64,000 nt of DNA from an uncultured Lachnospira sp. (GTDB lineage Bacteria > Bacillota > Clostridia > Lachnospirales > Lachnospiraceae). The stretch is taken from assembly GCA_934359185.1 (NCBI GenBank), contig CAKRLE010000008.1, forward strand, positions 1-64,000, given 5' to 3'. The notes beneath the pieces were generated by a model. The model searched no databases, was not told the DNA's origin, and was given only the letters and a program-made list of their open reading frames with translations. Below are positions 45,181 through 54,136 of this stretch, in pieces. A program made the translations under genes and the position numbers. How positions within the stretch are numbered: position 1 is the first letter of the stretch; each line of letters begins with the position of its first letter.

Positions 45181-46167
45181 CTATTTAGAAACATATATAT
45201 TCACAACTCTCTGTCGTGTCATAATTTCAAATTGATTAGTTAAAACAAATCTTTCTGTTTTTTCTATAATATCGTGAGATTTTGGCAATATATATATAAT
45301 CCATATCTTACGCGGGCACCTGTTAAGACTTTCACATATATTATTAATTACTTTTTCAAATACATCTCTGCCAAATGGATTAAACAAGTAAAACCAATTA
45401 TACCCATCCAGCTCCTCTTTTACTAATGCCGCATCTCCGTGATAACAATTCATTTTTTTATCATTTAATTCATTACACATTTTTTCAGCATTTGATTTAA
45501 GTATTTCATAAACATTATCTGCATACTCTACACCGCCAACTTGACTAAAACCATAATCCAGGAAAGACAAAAGTGCCGAGCCTTTACCACATCCAAAATC
45601 AAATATTGCATCGTTCTTTTGTGGAATGCAGTGGCATTTATCCAGAATTGGGAAAATTTCTTTTGGCGATAAATTAATACATGGAGCCATCCCATCCATA
45701 GAATTTGTAAAATCTTTCAATTGTATTGGGTCGACTATATCATACCCATGCATTTTCTCCAAATATCTCATAAATTGTATGTTTGTATCACTTTCTTTTC
45801 TATTATAAGCAACTCCATATACAATTTCATTTATATCAAAGTATGTTTTATTTTTAACATAGCCATGTGCTTCAAGACATGTTCTTATTTCTTCTGTTTC
45901 CGCTGTACATAACCATACAACAGCATTTTTAACATCTTTATAATCAAATTCAAATAATGAACTTCTAAATAAAGGATATTCATATGGTATAATGCTGCTA
46001 TATTCTTCTGTAATCAGATATCGAGGTTTTATGCTATGATAGTAGTCTGCATACCACGCAATAAATCTTCCCGAATATCCATACCCATAAATAACAATCG
46101 TCTTGTCCATACATGAACACATTAAAGTATCCAGCTTATCTCTAAATTCTTTTAATTCTTCTAACAT
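45181..46167 (-). CDS. SAM methyltransferase-like protein with N-terminal Rossmann module
   Basis: A 328-residue protein. The module spans about 20-115 (TIVIYGYGYSGRFIAWY; the following acidic partner is a Glu in YLITEEYSS). A class I methyltransferase domain lies at about 165-325: AIFDFGCGKGSALLSFLDYG, GGVEYADNVYEIL and NWFYLFNPFGRDVFEKV. The late segment YLFNPF resembles catalytic NPPY-like positions but is not identical, so activity and target are uncertain. A good ribosome site (GTAGGAGAG) precedes it. Confidence 0.8.
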   Translation of the reverse strand: MLEELKEFRDKLDTLMCSCMDKTIVIYGYGYSGRFIAWYADYYHSIKPRYLITEEYSSIIPYEYPLFRSSLFEFDYKDVKNAVVWLCTAETEEIRTCLEAHGYVKNKTYFDINEIVYGVAYNRKESDTNIQFMRYLEKMHGYDIVDPIQLKDFTNSMDGMAPCINLSPKEIFPILDKCHCIPQKNDAIFDFGCGKGSALLSFLDYGFSQVGGVEYADNVYEILKSNAEKMCNELNDKKMNCYHGDAALVKEELDGYNWFYLFNPFGRDVFEKVINNICESLNRCPRKIWIIYILPKSHDIIEKTERFVLTNQFEIMTRQRVVNIYVSK

Positions 46168-46175
46168 CTGCTCTC

Positions 46176-48068
46176 CTACCTTAATGCCCTTTTCAACTGA
46201 TAAATCACTCTTTCCATAATATCTTTTGGTCCAATTGTAATTCTTAATCTAAGGGCATCTTTATCAGTAAATAATCTTATAAGTAATCCGTTTTCTTCCA
46301 TATAAGCCCGCACTCTTCCAGCATCTGCATTATCAAGCTTTATAAAAATAAAATTCGACTCTGACTTATATGCCTTTACCCCTGGAATTTTATTTAATTC
46401 AGTATAGAACCACTCTCTGACTGAATTTGTCTCAAATTTCATTTTTTTGTAATATTCTGTGTCTTTAATCGCTGCCACCGCTATTTTCCTGCTGATACCA
46501 CATGCCCTGAACAGTGGTAAGTCCAGACATATCGTACGTCTTAATGGGTAACTACATAATCCATAACCAATACGTATGTCAGCAAGTCCATAGAATTTTG
46601 AAAAGGTTCTTGTTATTACTACATTACTATATTGGGTAATGATTTTTTTCTCAAACTTATTATCATCATTTCCATATCCCCAATACGCCTCATCTAATAA
46701 AATTATCGAATTAGTATTTTCTCTTATCACTTTTTCAATATCATTGTATGATATTCCACATCCAGTCGGCATCTGTGGAGATGTAATAATAATTACCTTA
46801 GGATTATTTTCTTTAGCCTTTTGAAGAAGATCCTCTATATTATACTCATACGTATCTTCTTTTTCACATACCTCGTATGTAATGCATTTTGCAAATTTGG
46901 CATCTGCAACGCTCTTATAATAACTCCAGCCCGGTGATGGAATTAAAACTATATCATTCTCATTAAGCAATATGCTTCCTATTGATTTAATAACTTCTGC
47001 TGAACCATTATGTATAAAAATATTGTTAGATGAAATTCCTAATGATGAGGATAATGTCTCAACTAATTCATCATTTCTTCCCAAATCATATAAATACAAA
47101 TCTTCCATTGTAATATTTTTCAATACTTCCAGACATTTAGGAGATGGCTTGAATAAATTCTCATTTAAATGAAGCCTTCCACTTTTCTGTACCGTTGGTA
47201 CTGAATGATATGACTTTACTTCCGAATATTTGGAAAACACTTTGATTACTTCATTAGACTGATCAAGATTTTCATTCATAAACTCTTCAAAAGAATTATC
47301 AAACTGCTTGAATTCTTCTAATGTGTCAAATTCCAATACCTTGTTTTTTTCACGTTCAACCTTTTTTAATTTTAATTCATCAATGTGTTGAATATGGAAA
47401 TCATCCATTAACATATTCCTTGTATTCATGTCATTCCATTCTTCATTCATATATTTCACAAATGTATCAGAAAACTTTCTGTCAAAAAAACAGTCCCCTA
47501 TTGTATACCACGCTTTTCCACCACCACGTTTAATACTTGTTATGTAGCCATCTTTATCTTCTTCTAATACACAATATTCATCGCAGTATTCTTCTGAATA
47601 CACACATGAATAATATGGCGAATAGACGTATTTATGAAACACATTATCTGCATAGTAATTATCAGAACATAAAATATAAGAATTTTTCATATAATTCTGT
47701 GCTTTATATAGTGACGCTATGTTATTGTATTTATCATAATCATCATTGTGAATTAAAATAACCCCATATTTGTCTCTCAAATATTGAAATTTTTCCTGCA
47801 TAAACCCAGTTACAATTATAATTTCCTTAACTCCAGCCTCTTGTAACTGTCGTATTTCTCTTTCAATAAGTATCTCACCTTTAACACGGAACAACCCTTT
47901 AGGAAGAACATTAGATAACGGCATGCATCTTGCACTATAACCAGCAGCCATAATAATTGCATTATCAACCTTGTATGGTTTCAATATATTTAATTCTTCC
48001 TCATTAAGTAAATTTCCTTCTTTATTCTCTGCCTTATATTGTAATTTTTTAAATTCTTCGTAAGTCAT
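46176..48068 (-). CDS. LicC/PntC-like nucleotidyltransferase fused to a PLP-dependent aminotransferase (fold type I)
   Basis: A 630-residue bifunctional protein. Residues about 35-270 form a nucleotidyltransferase of the phosphocholine/phosphonate type: MAAGYSARCMPLSN and LPKGLFRVKGE, with IIIVTGF and ILCSDNYY. Residues about 300-630 form a HisC-like class I/II aminotransferase: LHLNENLF, TSPQMPTGCG, LLDEAYWGYG and the PLP lysine in TFSKFYGLAD. The LicD gene is 2 nt downstream. This suggests synthesis and activation of a CDP-linked amino-alcohol or phosphonate-like group for LicD to attach. Confidence 0.85.
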   Translation of the reverse strand: MTYEEFKKLQYKAENKEGNLLNEEELNILKPYKVDNAIIMAAGYSARCMPLSNVLPKGLFRVKGEILIEREIRQLQEAGVKEIIIVTGFMQEKFQYLRDKYGVILIHNDDYDKYNNIASLYKAQNYMKNSYILCSDNYYADNVFHKYVYSPYYSCVYSEEYCDEYCVLEEDKDGYITSIKRGGGKAWYTIGDCFFDRKFSDTFVKYMNEEWNDMNTRNMLMDDFHIQHIDELKLKKVEREKNKVLEFDTLEEFKQFDNSFEEFMNENLDQSNEVIKVFSKYSEVKSYHSVPTVQKSGRLHLNENLFKPSPKCLEVLKNITMEDLYLYDLGRNDELVETLSSSLGISSNNIFIHNGSAEVIKSIGSILLNENDIVLIPSPGWSYYKSVADAKFAKCITYEVCEKEDTYEYNIEDLLQKAKENNPKVIIITSPQMPTGCGISYNDIEKVIRENTNSIILLDEAYWGYGNDDNKFEKKIITQYSNVVITRTFSKFYGLADIRIGYGLCSYPLRRTICLDLPLFRACGISRKIAVAAIKDTEYYKKMKFETNSVREWFYTELNKIPGVKAYKSESNFIFIKLDNADAGRVRAYMEENGLLIRLFTDKDALRLRITIGPKDIMERVIYQLKRALR

Positions 48069-48070
48069 AA

Positions 48071-48892
48071 CTACTCCTCTCCAAATTCAATCAAAGTTGC
48101 AAGATGCTGTGGTTTTCTTTTATCTACTGGAGGTGGTGTCATATAATCATCACCATACATGTATCTGAGAAAACCATCTGTATCCTTCGGTGCAAAAGCT
48201 ACCATATCTTCAAATTTTATTTCTTCATAGTCTGTAAGCCATGAACGAAGGTATCCTTTACTTTCTTGCTTCCAATGCCAGCCTGTTGTCCTAACATATT
48301 TTGTTTCTATTCCAGCATACATTTGTGATAATTTATCATACTCTTTGGCAACAAGTCTCATTGGAATTAATGCAAGCAGTTTGTATGCTAATTTTTTTAA
48401 TATATTTTTTTCATATCTGGCGCCAACAACAGAATAACCTATTTTTCTTGCTATAAAACTTCTAAGATTAAATATCGACTTTGAAAGCCCTTTTTCCGGC
48501 ATATTATCGCATGGAAAAATATCTAAAAATATGCCATTCCTGCTTTTTATCATCTCATGATCACTTCTAAAAAACTTTGTATTATTTTTTAGGACTCTGC
48601 CATACTCCCATCGATATCCCGGATCGGTATGATATGTCTGCCAAAAATATTTCTCTCCAAATTCATTCTGACACACGTCACAAAACTTATCATAATCTTT
48701 TCTTAACATTCTGATATCTATATCATCATCCCATGGAATGAAACCTCCATATCTGACCGCCCCCAGCAATGTTCCGCCATCTAATTCATAGATTATGTCA
48801 TATTTTCTACATATTCTATCAACCTCTTTAAGCATTTCTAATTCTACACTCTGTATCTTTTTAAAAGTCTCATCATTATATTCAAAGCTCAT
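48071..48892 (-). CDS. LicD-family phosphotransferase
   Basis: A 273-residue protein of the LicD/nucleotidyltransferase-fold family. The core motifs are DGGTLLGAVRYGGFI and PWDDDIDI, the two-metal site, followed by FLDIFPCDNMPEKG. LicD enzymes move phosphocholine or similar groups from CDP-activated donors to teichoic acids and glycans. The activating enzyme candidate is directly upstream in the same operon. A second LicD is at 54137. Confidence 0.9.
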   Translation of the reverse strand: MSFEYNDETFKKIQSVELEMLKEVDRICRKYDIIYELDGGTLLGAVRYGGFIPWDDDIDIRMLRKDYDKFCDVCQNEFGEKYFWQTYHTDPGYRWEYGRVLKNNTKFFRSDHEMIKSRNGIFLDIFPCDNMPEKGLSKSIFNLRSFIARKIGYSVVGARYEKNILKKLAYKLLALIPMRLVAKEYDKLSQMYAGIETKYVRTTGWHWKQESKGYLRSWLTDYEEIKFEDMVAFAPKDTDGFLRYMYGDDYMTPPPVDKRKPQHLATLIEFGEE

Positions 48893-48921
48893 ATTTTACC
48901 TCAATATTTCTCTGTATAATA

Positions 48922-51126
48922 TTATATTTCTAACTCTATCTCTTTCCCACCGATAAAATCATTATCAAAATAAAATCCTTTAAGAATATTTTTCGATATA
49001 TTACACATACCGTTCAACATATTAAAAAATAAAATATCTTCCAAGCTTTCTGTTCTATCTGACATTGATTTTATGCATTCACTGCAATTTACAGCTAATA
49101 TTGTCTTATAAATACTGATATAATCATTAATAAAGTCAACTGCACCACAATTTACTTTTTCCTTAACATTGAAATTTTTCTGGCTCTTTCTATCAGGCTG
49201 GCATACTGCATTTCCTCTGTCATCAATATATCTGATCATACCATGCGGAGCCGTAATAAATGTCTCTATATACATATTCTTATTACTTGCAATACTTTTT
49301 TCTGCAGTATAATCATCACCATACTGAAAACACCCATCCATTGATATTTCATTGATATAAACATTATCTTTTGACAAACATGCATAAAAGCAATACCCTT
49401 TTGTCTTGATTCCAGTTAATCGTTGCAGATAGTACTGATTTGTTCCATAATATCCCAAATCAACTGTTCCATAAGATAATTCCTTTTGCATATCACCATC
49501 TGATGTAAGATAAGCAAGATAATTTTTTCTTTCTTTTTTAGCCTGTTCCATTATTTTATCTTTGTATGGCTGAATCCACTTTAATATGTTCTTACTATCC
49601 CCCACTGCATTAATCTGTCGGTCATTATATTCCAATGTTTCATCTGTAACGATTATCTCAAATCTAGATTTCATATAATCAGCAAATGTTCCGACATAAG
49701 GGAAAGCTACAACTCTATTAAAGTCATCTTCATTCTCCATGGTTGCTATATATATAAGTCTTCTTGATATCGGAAGATAGCACCAGTCTTGCTTGTATCC
49801 ATCATCTAATAATTCTGTGACAATTTTGTAATTTTTTTCAAGAAAATATCCATCTCTAGCAAAGAATAATAACTTATCTATTTCATCTTTTCTTGAATTG
49901 TAATAAAGCCATATAAGAAATTTTTCAAGTAATGGTCCATAGATACAATATCCATAACTTTCACTATCATCGAATGACACTTTCCCCTTAGTACTACATA
50001 ATGCAAATGGACTATTAAACAGATTTGCAATTACTAATCCTAGACATATACTGTCTGATACCGTATTAACATATGATGCCAATTCTGCCATAGATGAATT
50101 CATAAGCATATCTTTAGCGCTCATAATATAATATGAATCAATATCATATTTTACAGGATTCTCAATGTCACCTATTTTATTGTCACCTATATGCAGACAC
50201 TTAACATCCCTGCTAAACATTTCAGAATACTCTTTCCATATTGTGCCTGATACCTTATCATATTTCTTCTCACATGATATCCATATATGTTCATTATCTG
50301 GTGGTGTTATTCCACATTTACCTAATATGCAATTAATATCATCTAATGTATAATACATATCGCTCACAAGATAAACTTCTTTCCCTGATGTCACACAATA
50401 CTCATATAAATCTGTAATATCTCTTCTTGCAATGCATAAATCTAAATCTATATCTTTCTCCATCTTCATGATATCTGATATATTCTCATCTGTGAGATTC
50501 ATACACTTCTTTATCTGTTCATATATTTCGTTAATATTTGCGTATGGCCCACATTGTGCAGCAACTTGTGCCCTTATATAGGCAATTTCACAATCTAATT
50601 TTAATTCCGCTCTTACCTTTTCTCCTAACAGTCTGAATACATCTTCTGGTGAAAAAACTTTTCGCATTATCAATGTATCAAATATATCAAATGAAACAAT
50701 GTCTGCTTTATCTATCTTGTTTTTTAACTCCTTATACGAGCTTTCCCAATACTTATTCTGCTCATATCTTGTATCTTTATTTGATAAACTTGCTATTCTT
50801 CCGTCTGCATAATACACTGGAACTGTAACATCATTTGCAATTCTTTTGTATATTATCTCATAGTTAGATGGGTCTGAATTAATAATAATTGCATCTACAT
50901 AATTCTCTACATTCTTTATAGATATTACTTTAATTCCACATAATTCTTTTCCAACATTACTTTCATCCCTATCCAAAATTCCAGCAATATTAAAGTCAGT
51001 TATCCCTGGGAGAAGCGTTGCACTACGCCTTCCCATTCCATATATTGCTATTCTCTTGTTTTTTATGCCGCTAAAATTATGTCTGAAATTTTCAATTTCT
51101 ATATCATATTTAGACTTCTGTTCCAT
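48922..51126 (-). CDS. COG5610-like HAD-fold protein with N-terminal Rossmann module
   Basis: A 734-residue protein. Residues about 20-115 hold the Rossmann module (RIAIYGMGRRSATLLPG, AGILDRDESNVGKE). From about 140 there is a HAD domain with SFDIFDTLIMR (nucleophile and acid aspartates), a long helical insertion, and HIGDNKIGDI as motif IV. The C-terminal half has LLFFARDGYFLEKNY, YLPISRRLIY and GTVDLGYYGTNQYYL, typical of the large HAD proteins found in polysaccharide loci. Function unknown; hydrolase or transferase chemistry on a glycan intermediate is possible. Confidence 0.8.
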   Translation of the reverse strand: MEQKSKYDIEIENFRHNFSGIKNKRIAIYGMGRRSATLLPGITDFNIAGILDRDESNVGKELCGIKVISIKNVENYVDAIIINSDPSNYEIIYKRIANDVTVPVYYADGRIASLSNKDTRYEQNKYWESSYKELKNKIDKADIVSFDIFDTLIMRKVFSPEDVFRLLGEKVRAELKLDCEIAYIRAQVAAQCGPYANINEIYEQIKKCMNLTDENISDIMKMEKDIDLDLCIARRDITDLYEYCVTSGKEVYLVSDMYYTLDDINCILGKCGITPPDNEHIWISCEKKYDKVSGTIWKEYSEMFSRDVKCLHIGDNKIGDIENPVKYDIDSYYIMSAKDMLMNSSMAELASYVNTVSDSICLGLVIANLFNSPFALCSTKGKVSFDDSESYGYCIYGPLLEKFLIWLYYNSRKDEIDKLLFFARDGYFLEKNYKIVTELLDDGYKQDWCYLPISRRLIYIATMENEDDFNRVVAFPYVGTFADYMKSRFEIIVTDETLEYNDRQINAVGDSKNILKWIQPYKDKIMEQAKKERKNYLAYLTSDGDMQKELSYGTVDLGYYGTNQYYLQRLTGIKTKGYCFYACLSKDNVYINEISMDGCFQYGDDYTAEKSIASNKNMYIETFITAPHGMIRYIDDRGNAVCQPDRKSQKNFNVKEKVNCGAVDFINDYISIYKTILAVNCSECIKSMSDRTESLEDILFFNMLNGMCNISKNILKGFYFDNDFIGGKEIELEI

Positions 51127-51168
51127 GTATATAATCCTTCTAATTTAGTATGTTTCATTGTCTGATAT

Positions 51169-52296
51169 TTACATCTGTTCTGCTGCTTTTACAAATTCTG
51201 TATTGTCATTACCACAACCACCACATATCTTACAAAGCTTCACAAATCCTTTTGCCATATTACCATTACTGTGTTCTAGTATTGCTTCTTTTGCTCTGTC
51301 ATCATCATCAAGTGTTCTTAAATCAATATAATCATCTGATACATTTTTTAATAACTTTGCCTTATCAGCACTCCATGATACATGGCAATAATAATACTTT
51401 CCATCATTAAGTCCATGAAATATTGGTCCGCATGAAAGCATATGTTCTCTTACTTTATCAAAATCATACATTCTGTTATTAACCGGGAATCCAAAATCAC
51501 ACCATCTAAGAGAACGATTTACTGAATATCTTAAACCAGCATCACTTACTATCTTTACAGCCGAATCAAATCTTTTTTTATAATCTACTACATCTGTGTA
51601 GTCACTGAAATCATATTTAACATTATACTTTTTTGATATTTCTATAAGCTGTTCATCCGGCAGTAATGTTCCATTAGTGATAATCCCAATATTACCTATT
51701 CTATTACCATACCTATCACCAATCTGCCTTATCATGTCAGCAAGTTCGCCATTAATAAGCGGTTCTCCACCAAGAATTTCATATGCAACAATATAATCCA
51801 CATGTCTGAATAACAATTCTAAATCCTCTAATATATCTTTAGCTGTATAATCTACATGTTCCTTATAATATGGCATAAACATATTACAATGCTTACATTT
51901 TAAAGTGCATCGTGATGTTATTGTACTATGTACTTCCATTAAACAGACTTTTTTCTTATAATTCCAAAACCACTCAGTAAGGAACTGCTCCATTGAGCAA
52001 AAATCTTTTCCTGACTGTAATCCAAATTTTTCAAGGTCTTCCCCAACTAAAGCAGCATTTCTGTTAGCTGTCATAATTACTATTTTATGACTCTTCAAAT
52101 CATCCTTAACATCTCTAACATGCTTTACTGATATGCCTTTAAACTCACAATTACATTTTTCTTTATTGCTATCTACAATGTACACAATATTAAAATTATT
52201 TTTAAAAAATTCTATATTATCATGAGCTACTTTTCCAAACCCATATATAACCAATTCACTTATATCTTTCCAATCATCTGTTAATTTACTTTTCAT
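51169..52296 (-). CDS. Second radical SAM protein with N-terminal Rossmann module
   Basis: A 375-residue protein started at the ATG 52296, 8 nt behind AGG of AGGTGAT; the GTG three codons upstream is part of that site. The module spans about 10-110 (LVIYGFGKVAHDNIEFF, VYIVDSNKEKCN). The radical SAM core has CTLKCKHC, LGGEPLINGE and IITNGTLLP. Later cysteines (LSCGPIF, YYYCHVSW, LCKICGGCGN) suggest an auxiliary cluster. It is similar in layout and sequence to the protein at 36966, so the two probably arose by duplication and may act on related substrates. Confidence 0.86.
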   Translation of the reverse strand: MKSKLTDDWKDISELVIYGFGKVAHDNIEFFKNNFNIVYIVDSNKEKCNCEFKGISVKHVRDVKDDLKSHKIVIMTANRNAALVGEDLEKFGLQSGKDFCSMEQFLTEWFWNYKKKVCLMEVHSTITSRCTLKCKHCNMFMPYYKEHVDYTAKDILEDLELLFRHVDYIVAYEILGGEPLINGELADMIRQIGDRYGNRIGNIGIITNGTLLPDEQLIEISKKYNVKYDFSDYTDVVDYKKRFDSAVKIVSDAGLRYSVNRSLRWCDFGFPVNNRMYDFDKVREHMLSCGPIFHGLNDGKYYYCHVSWSADKAKLLKNVSDDYIDLRTLDDDDRAKEAILEHSNGNMAKGFVKLCKICGGCGNDNTEFVKAAEQM

Positions 52297-52336
52297 ATCT
52301 ATCACCTAATGTTTCATTCAATCTTGTGGCAAGTAA

Positions 52337-52364
52337 AAAGCCCTGCATACAAATGCAGGGCTTT
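52337..52364 (-). terminator. Terminator between the CDP-glycerol-transferase-like gene and the radical SAM gene
   Basis: A perfect 12-bp stem AAAGCCCTGCAT (52337-52348 and 52353-52364) around a 4-nt loop, followed on the minus strand by TTTTTAC. It should stop transcripts from 52645 and upstream before the radical SAM gene, dividing the locus into at least two transcription units. Confidence 0.85.
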
Positions 52365-52644
52365 ACACATCAATCGTAATTCTATCCATATTACTGATAT
52401 TATATCAATTAAAGCGACTCCATTCGCACGTTGATAATAATTCCTGTATCTTAATTGAATTATCATCTATAATTCCTAATTATAAATAATATATCGGTTA
52501 ATTAGTGATACTTCTTAACCTTTCATAGCTGACTTGTTCATCAGTCAACGTATTTTTAACCTTTAAATATATTGTATATTTTTTCACTATCAAGAGTTGT
52601 CATGTCATTTTGAAATTTATACGATTCATTTATCCTTACACACT
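52365..52644. other. Intergenic stretch, AT-rich, with one weak promoter candidate
   Basis: About 280 nt without a credible gene. On the minus strand an extended -10 (TTGATATAAT, 52399-52407) without a clear -35 could start a transcript, but it would run straight into the terminator at 52337, so a promoter for the radical SAM gene is not clearly placed. Direct GTTGAT/ATCAAC-like short repeats are present but not compelling. Confidence 0.4.
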
Positions 52645-54120
52645 CTAAATACGCAATCCAAGACTATTAACAATATCCCCATACACATATTCTGCGGAAT
52701 TTCTGCCATTTATCCGCACATAATCTAATTCCTGTTCAAACACATGCTCTCTTTCGGCTTTTTTATAATCTTTCCCTGATATAACAACTTCAGAAATAAA
52801 TTTATCAATAGCCATATAATCTCTGCCATCTGCATTATACTGGGATTCTACCGCCATATTTCCCAACTCTGTCAATCTCTGCTCCTCGCGCCTCAAAAAC
52901 AGCATCGGCTTATTTACATACATATACTCACATATGAATGATATAGAATCGTTAATCAAAGCATCTGACGTATCGAAAAGCGCAAGATAATCTCCTTCTT
53001 CTATTACATCAGCATTAGGAAGGCGTCTGAACATATCAAGATATTGCTCATATTCATCTATAGATTTCATTATCCCTTTGCTAATCAATGCATTTCTAAG
53101 ATTTGGATGTGGTTTGAATACAAATGATACACTATCATTATATTTTTCAGCAAGGTATAGATAAAACCACATATTCTTATCAAAGGTTGAAAACGACAGC
53201 AGATTATCATCTCCTATTGAGAAATGAGGTGCGATTATGATTTTCTTATATTCCTCAGATGCTCTTCCCTCTGGTATCTTCCAAAGTTTACACATAATAT
53301 CCTCTGAATATATATGTTTATTGTAAAAATAATCCATCTTGATATAACCACTCATCCGAACATTTTCAGCTGCCAGCAGTTCGTATCTTCTATATCCATC
53401 TATATCCTTTTCTGTTTCCGTGTATACTCTCCACATAAGATTAAAAAATTCCTTGTTATATACACACTCTTCTTCATAATCACCTTTGACAGATGTTGCA
53501 ACATTAAATCCATAAGCTATTGATATATTAAGAACTGACAATGGTAAATTTGTTATCTGATATTCTTTTGCCATATTCAGATACCATGGTGTCACATGAA
53601 TAACAATATCTGGAAATCCTCCAATAGTATCCCAGCCAGTTATTTCTTCTGTATCAGGATTATATACTTTTTTTAAATTATAATTATTATCTTCAAAATA
53701 ACTGTATGTCTGATTATATACTTTATTACGCTCATCCCGGCTTCGTCCAATAAGTGGTATCGGAACAACAACAGGTTCAAATATTTCATTATTTTCCATT
53801 GCTCTGTATATATATTCTGCTGGCCATTCTGCTGCTGATATCGGAAGAAATACTACTTTTATTTTTTCATTTCGCAATATTTTATTTCTGACATTTGACT
53901 CGCCACATTTAATCGCGGCTTCATAACAGTAACTATATAATTTAGCACCATTATCCATCTTACTCGTTGCAAGGAATAACGCAATAAGATTAGCATATGT
54001 ATATACTCCATTATTAACTTCATCTTCAAGCCTGTTATTATCCACCGCATCTAATATTTCTGTTGCATAATTTATAATTTCATCTTCTTCCATGATTTCA
54101 ACATTGTTATCTAATATCAT
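52645..54120 (-). CDS. CDP-glycerol glycerophosphotransferase-like protein
   Basis: A 491-residue protein. An N-terminal helical part (about 1-85) precedes a GT-B-like fold with KIKVVFLPISAAEWP, IIIAPHFSIGDD, FVFKPHPNLRNA and the C-terminal acceptor/donor loop DALINDSISFICEYMYVNKP. The last two blocks match the CDP-glycerol:glycerophosphotransferase superfamily (TagB/TagF-like). It likely adds glycerol-, ribitol- or a related phosphate to the polymer. Donor is unproven. It begins 16 nt downstream of the second LicD gene. Confidence 0.8.
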   Translation of the reverse strand: MILDNNVEIMEEDEIINYATEILDAVDNNRLEDEVNNGVYTYANLIALFLATSKMDNGAKLYSYCYEAAIKCGESNVRNKILRNEKIKVVFLPISAAEWPAEYIYRAMENNEIFEPVVVPIPLIGRSRDERNKVYNQTYSYFEDNNYNLKKVYNPDTEEITGWDTIGGFPDIVIHVTPWYLNMAKEYQITNLPLSVLNISIAYGFNVATSVKGDYEEECVYNKEFFNLMWRVYTETEKDIDGYRRYELLAAENVRMSGYIKMDYFYNKHIYSEDIMCKLWKIPEGRASEEYKKIIIAPHFSIGDDNLLSFSTFDKNMWFYLYLAEKYNDSVSFVFKPHPNLRNALISKGIMKSIDEYEQYLDMFRRLPNADVIEEGDYLALFDTSDALINDSISFICEYMYVNKPMLFLRREEQRLTELGNMAVESQYNADGRDYMAIDKFISEVVISGKDYKKAEREHVFEQELDYVRINGRNSAEYVYGDIVNSLGLRI

Positions 54121-54136
54121 ATTATATATTACCCCT

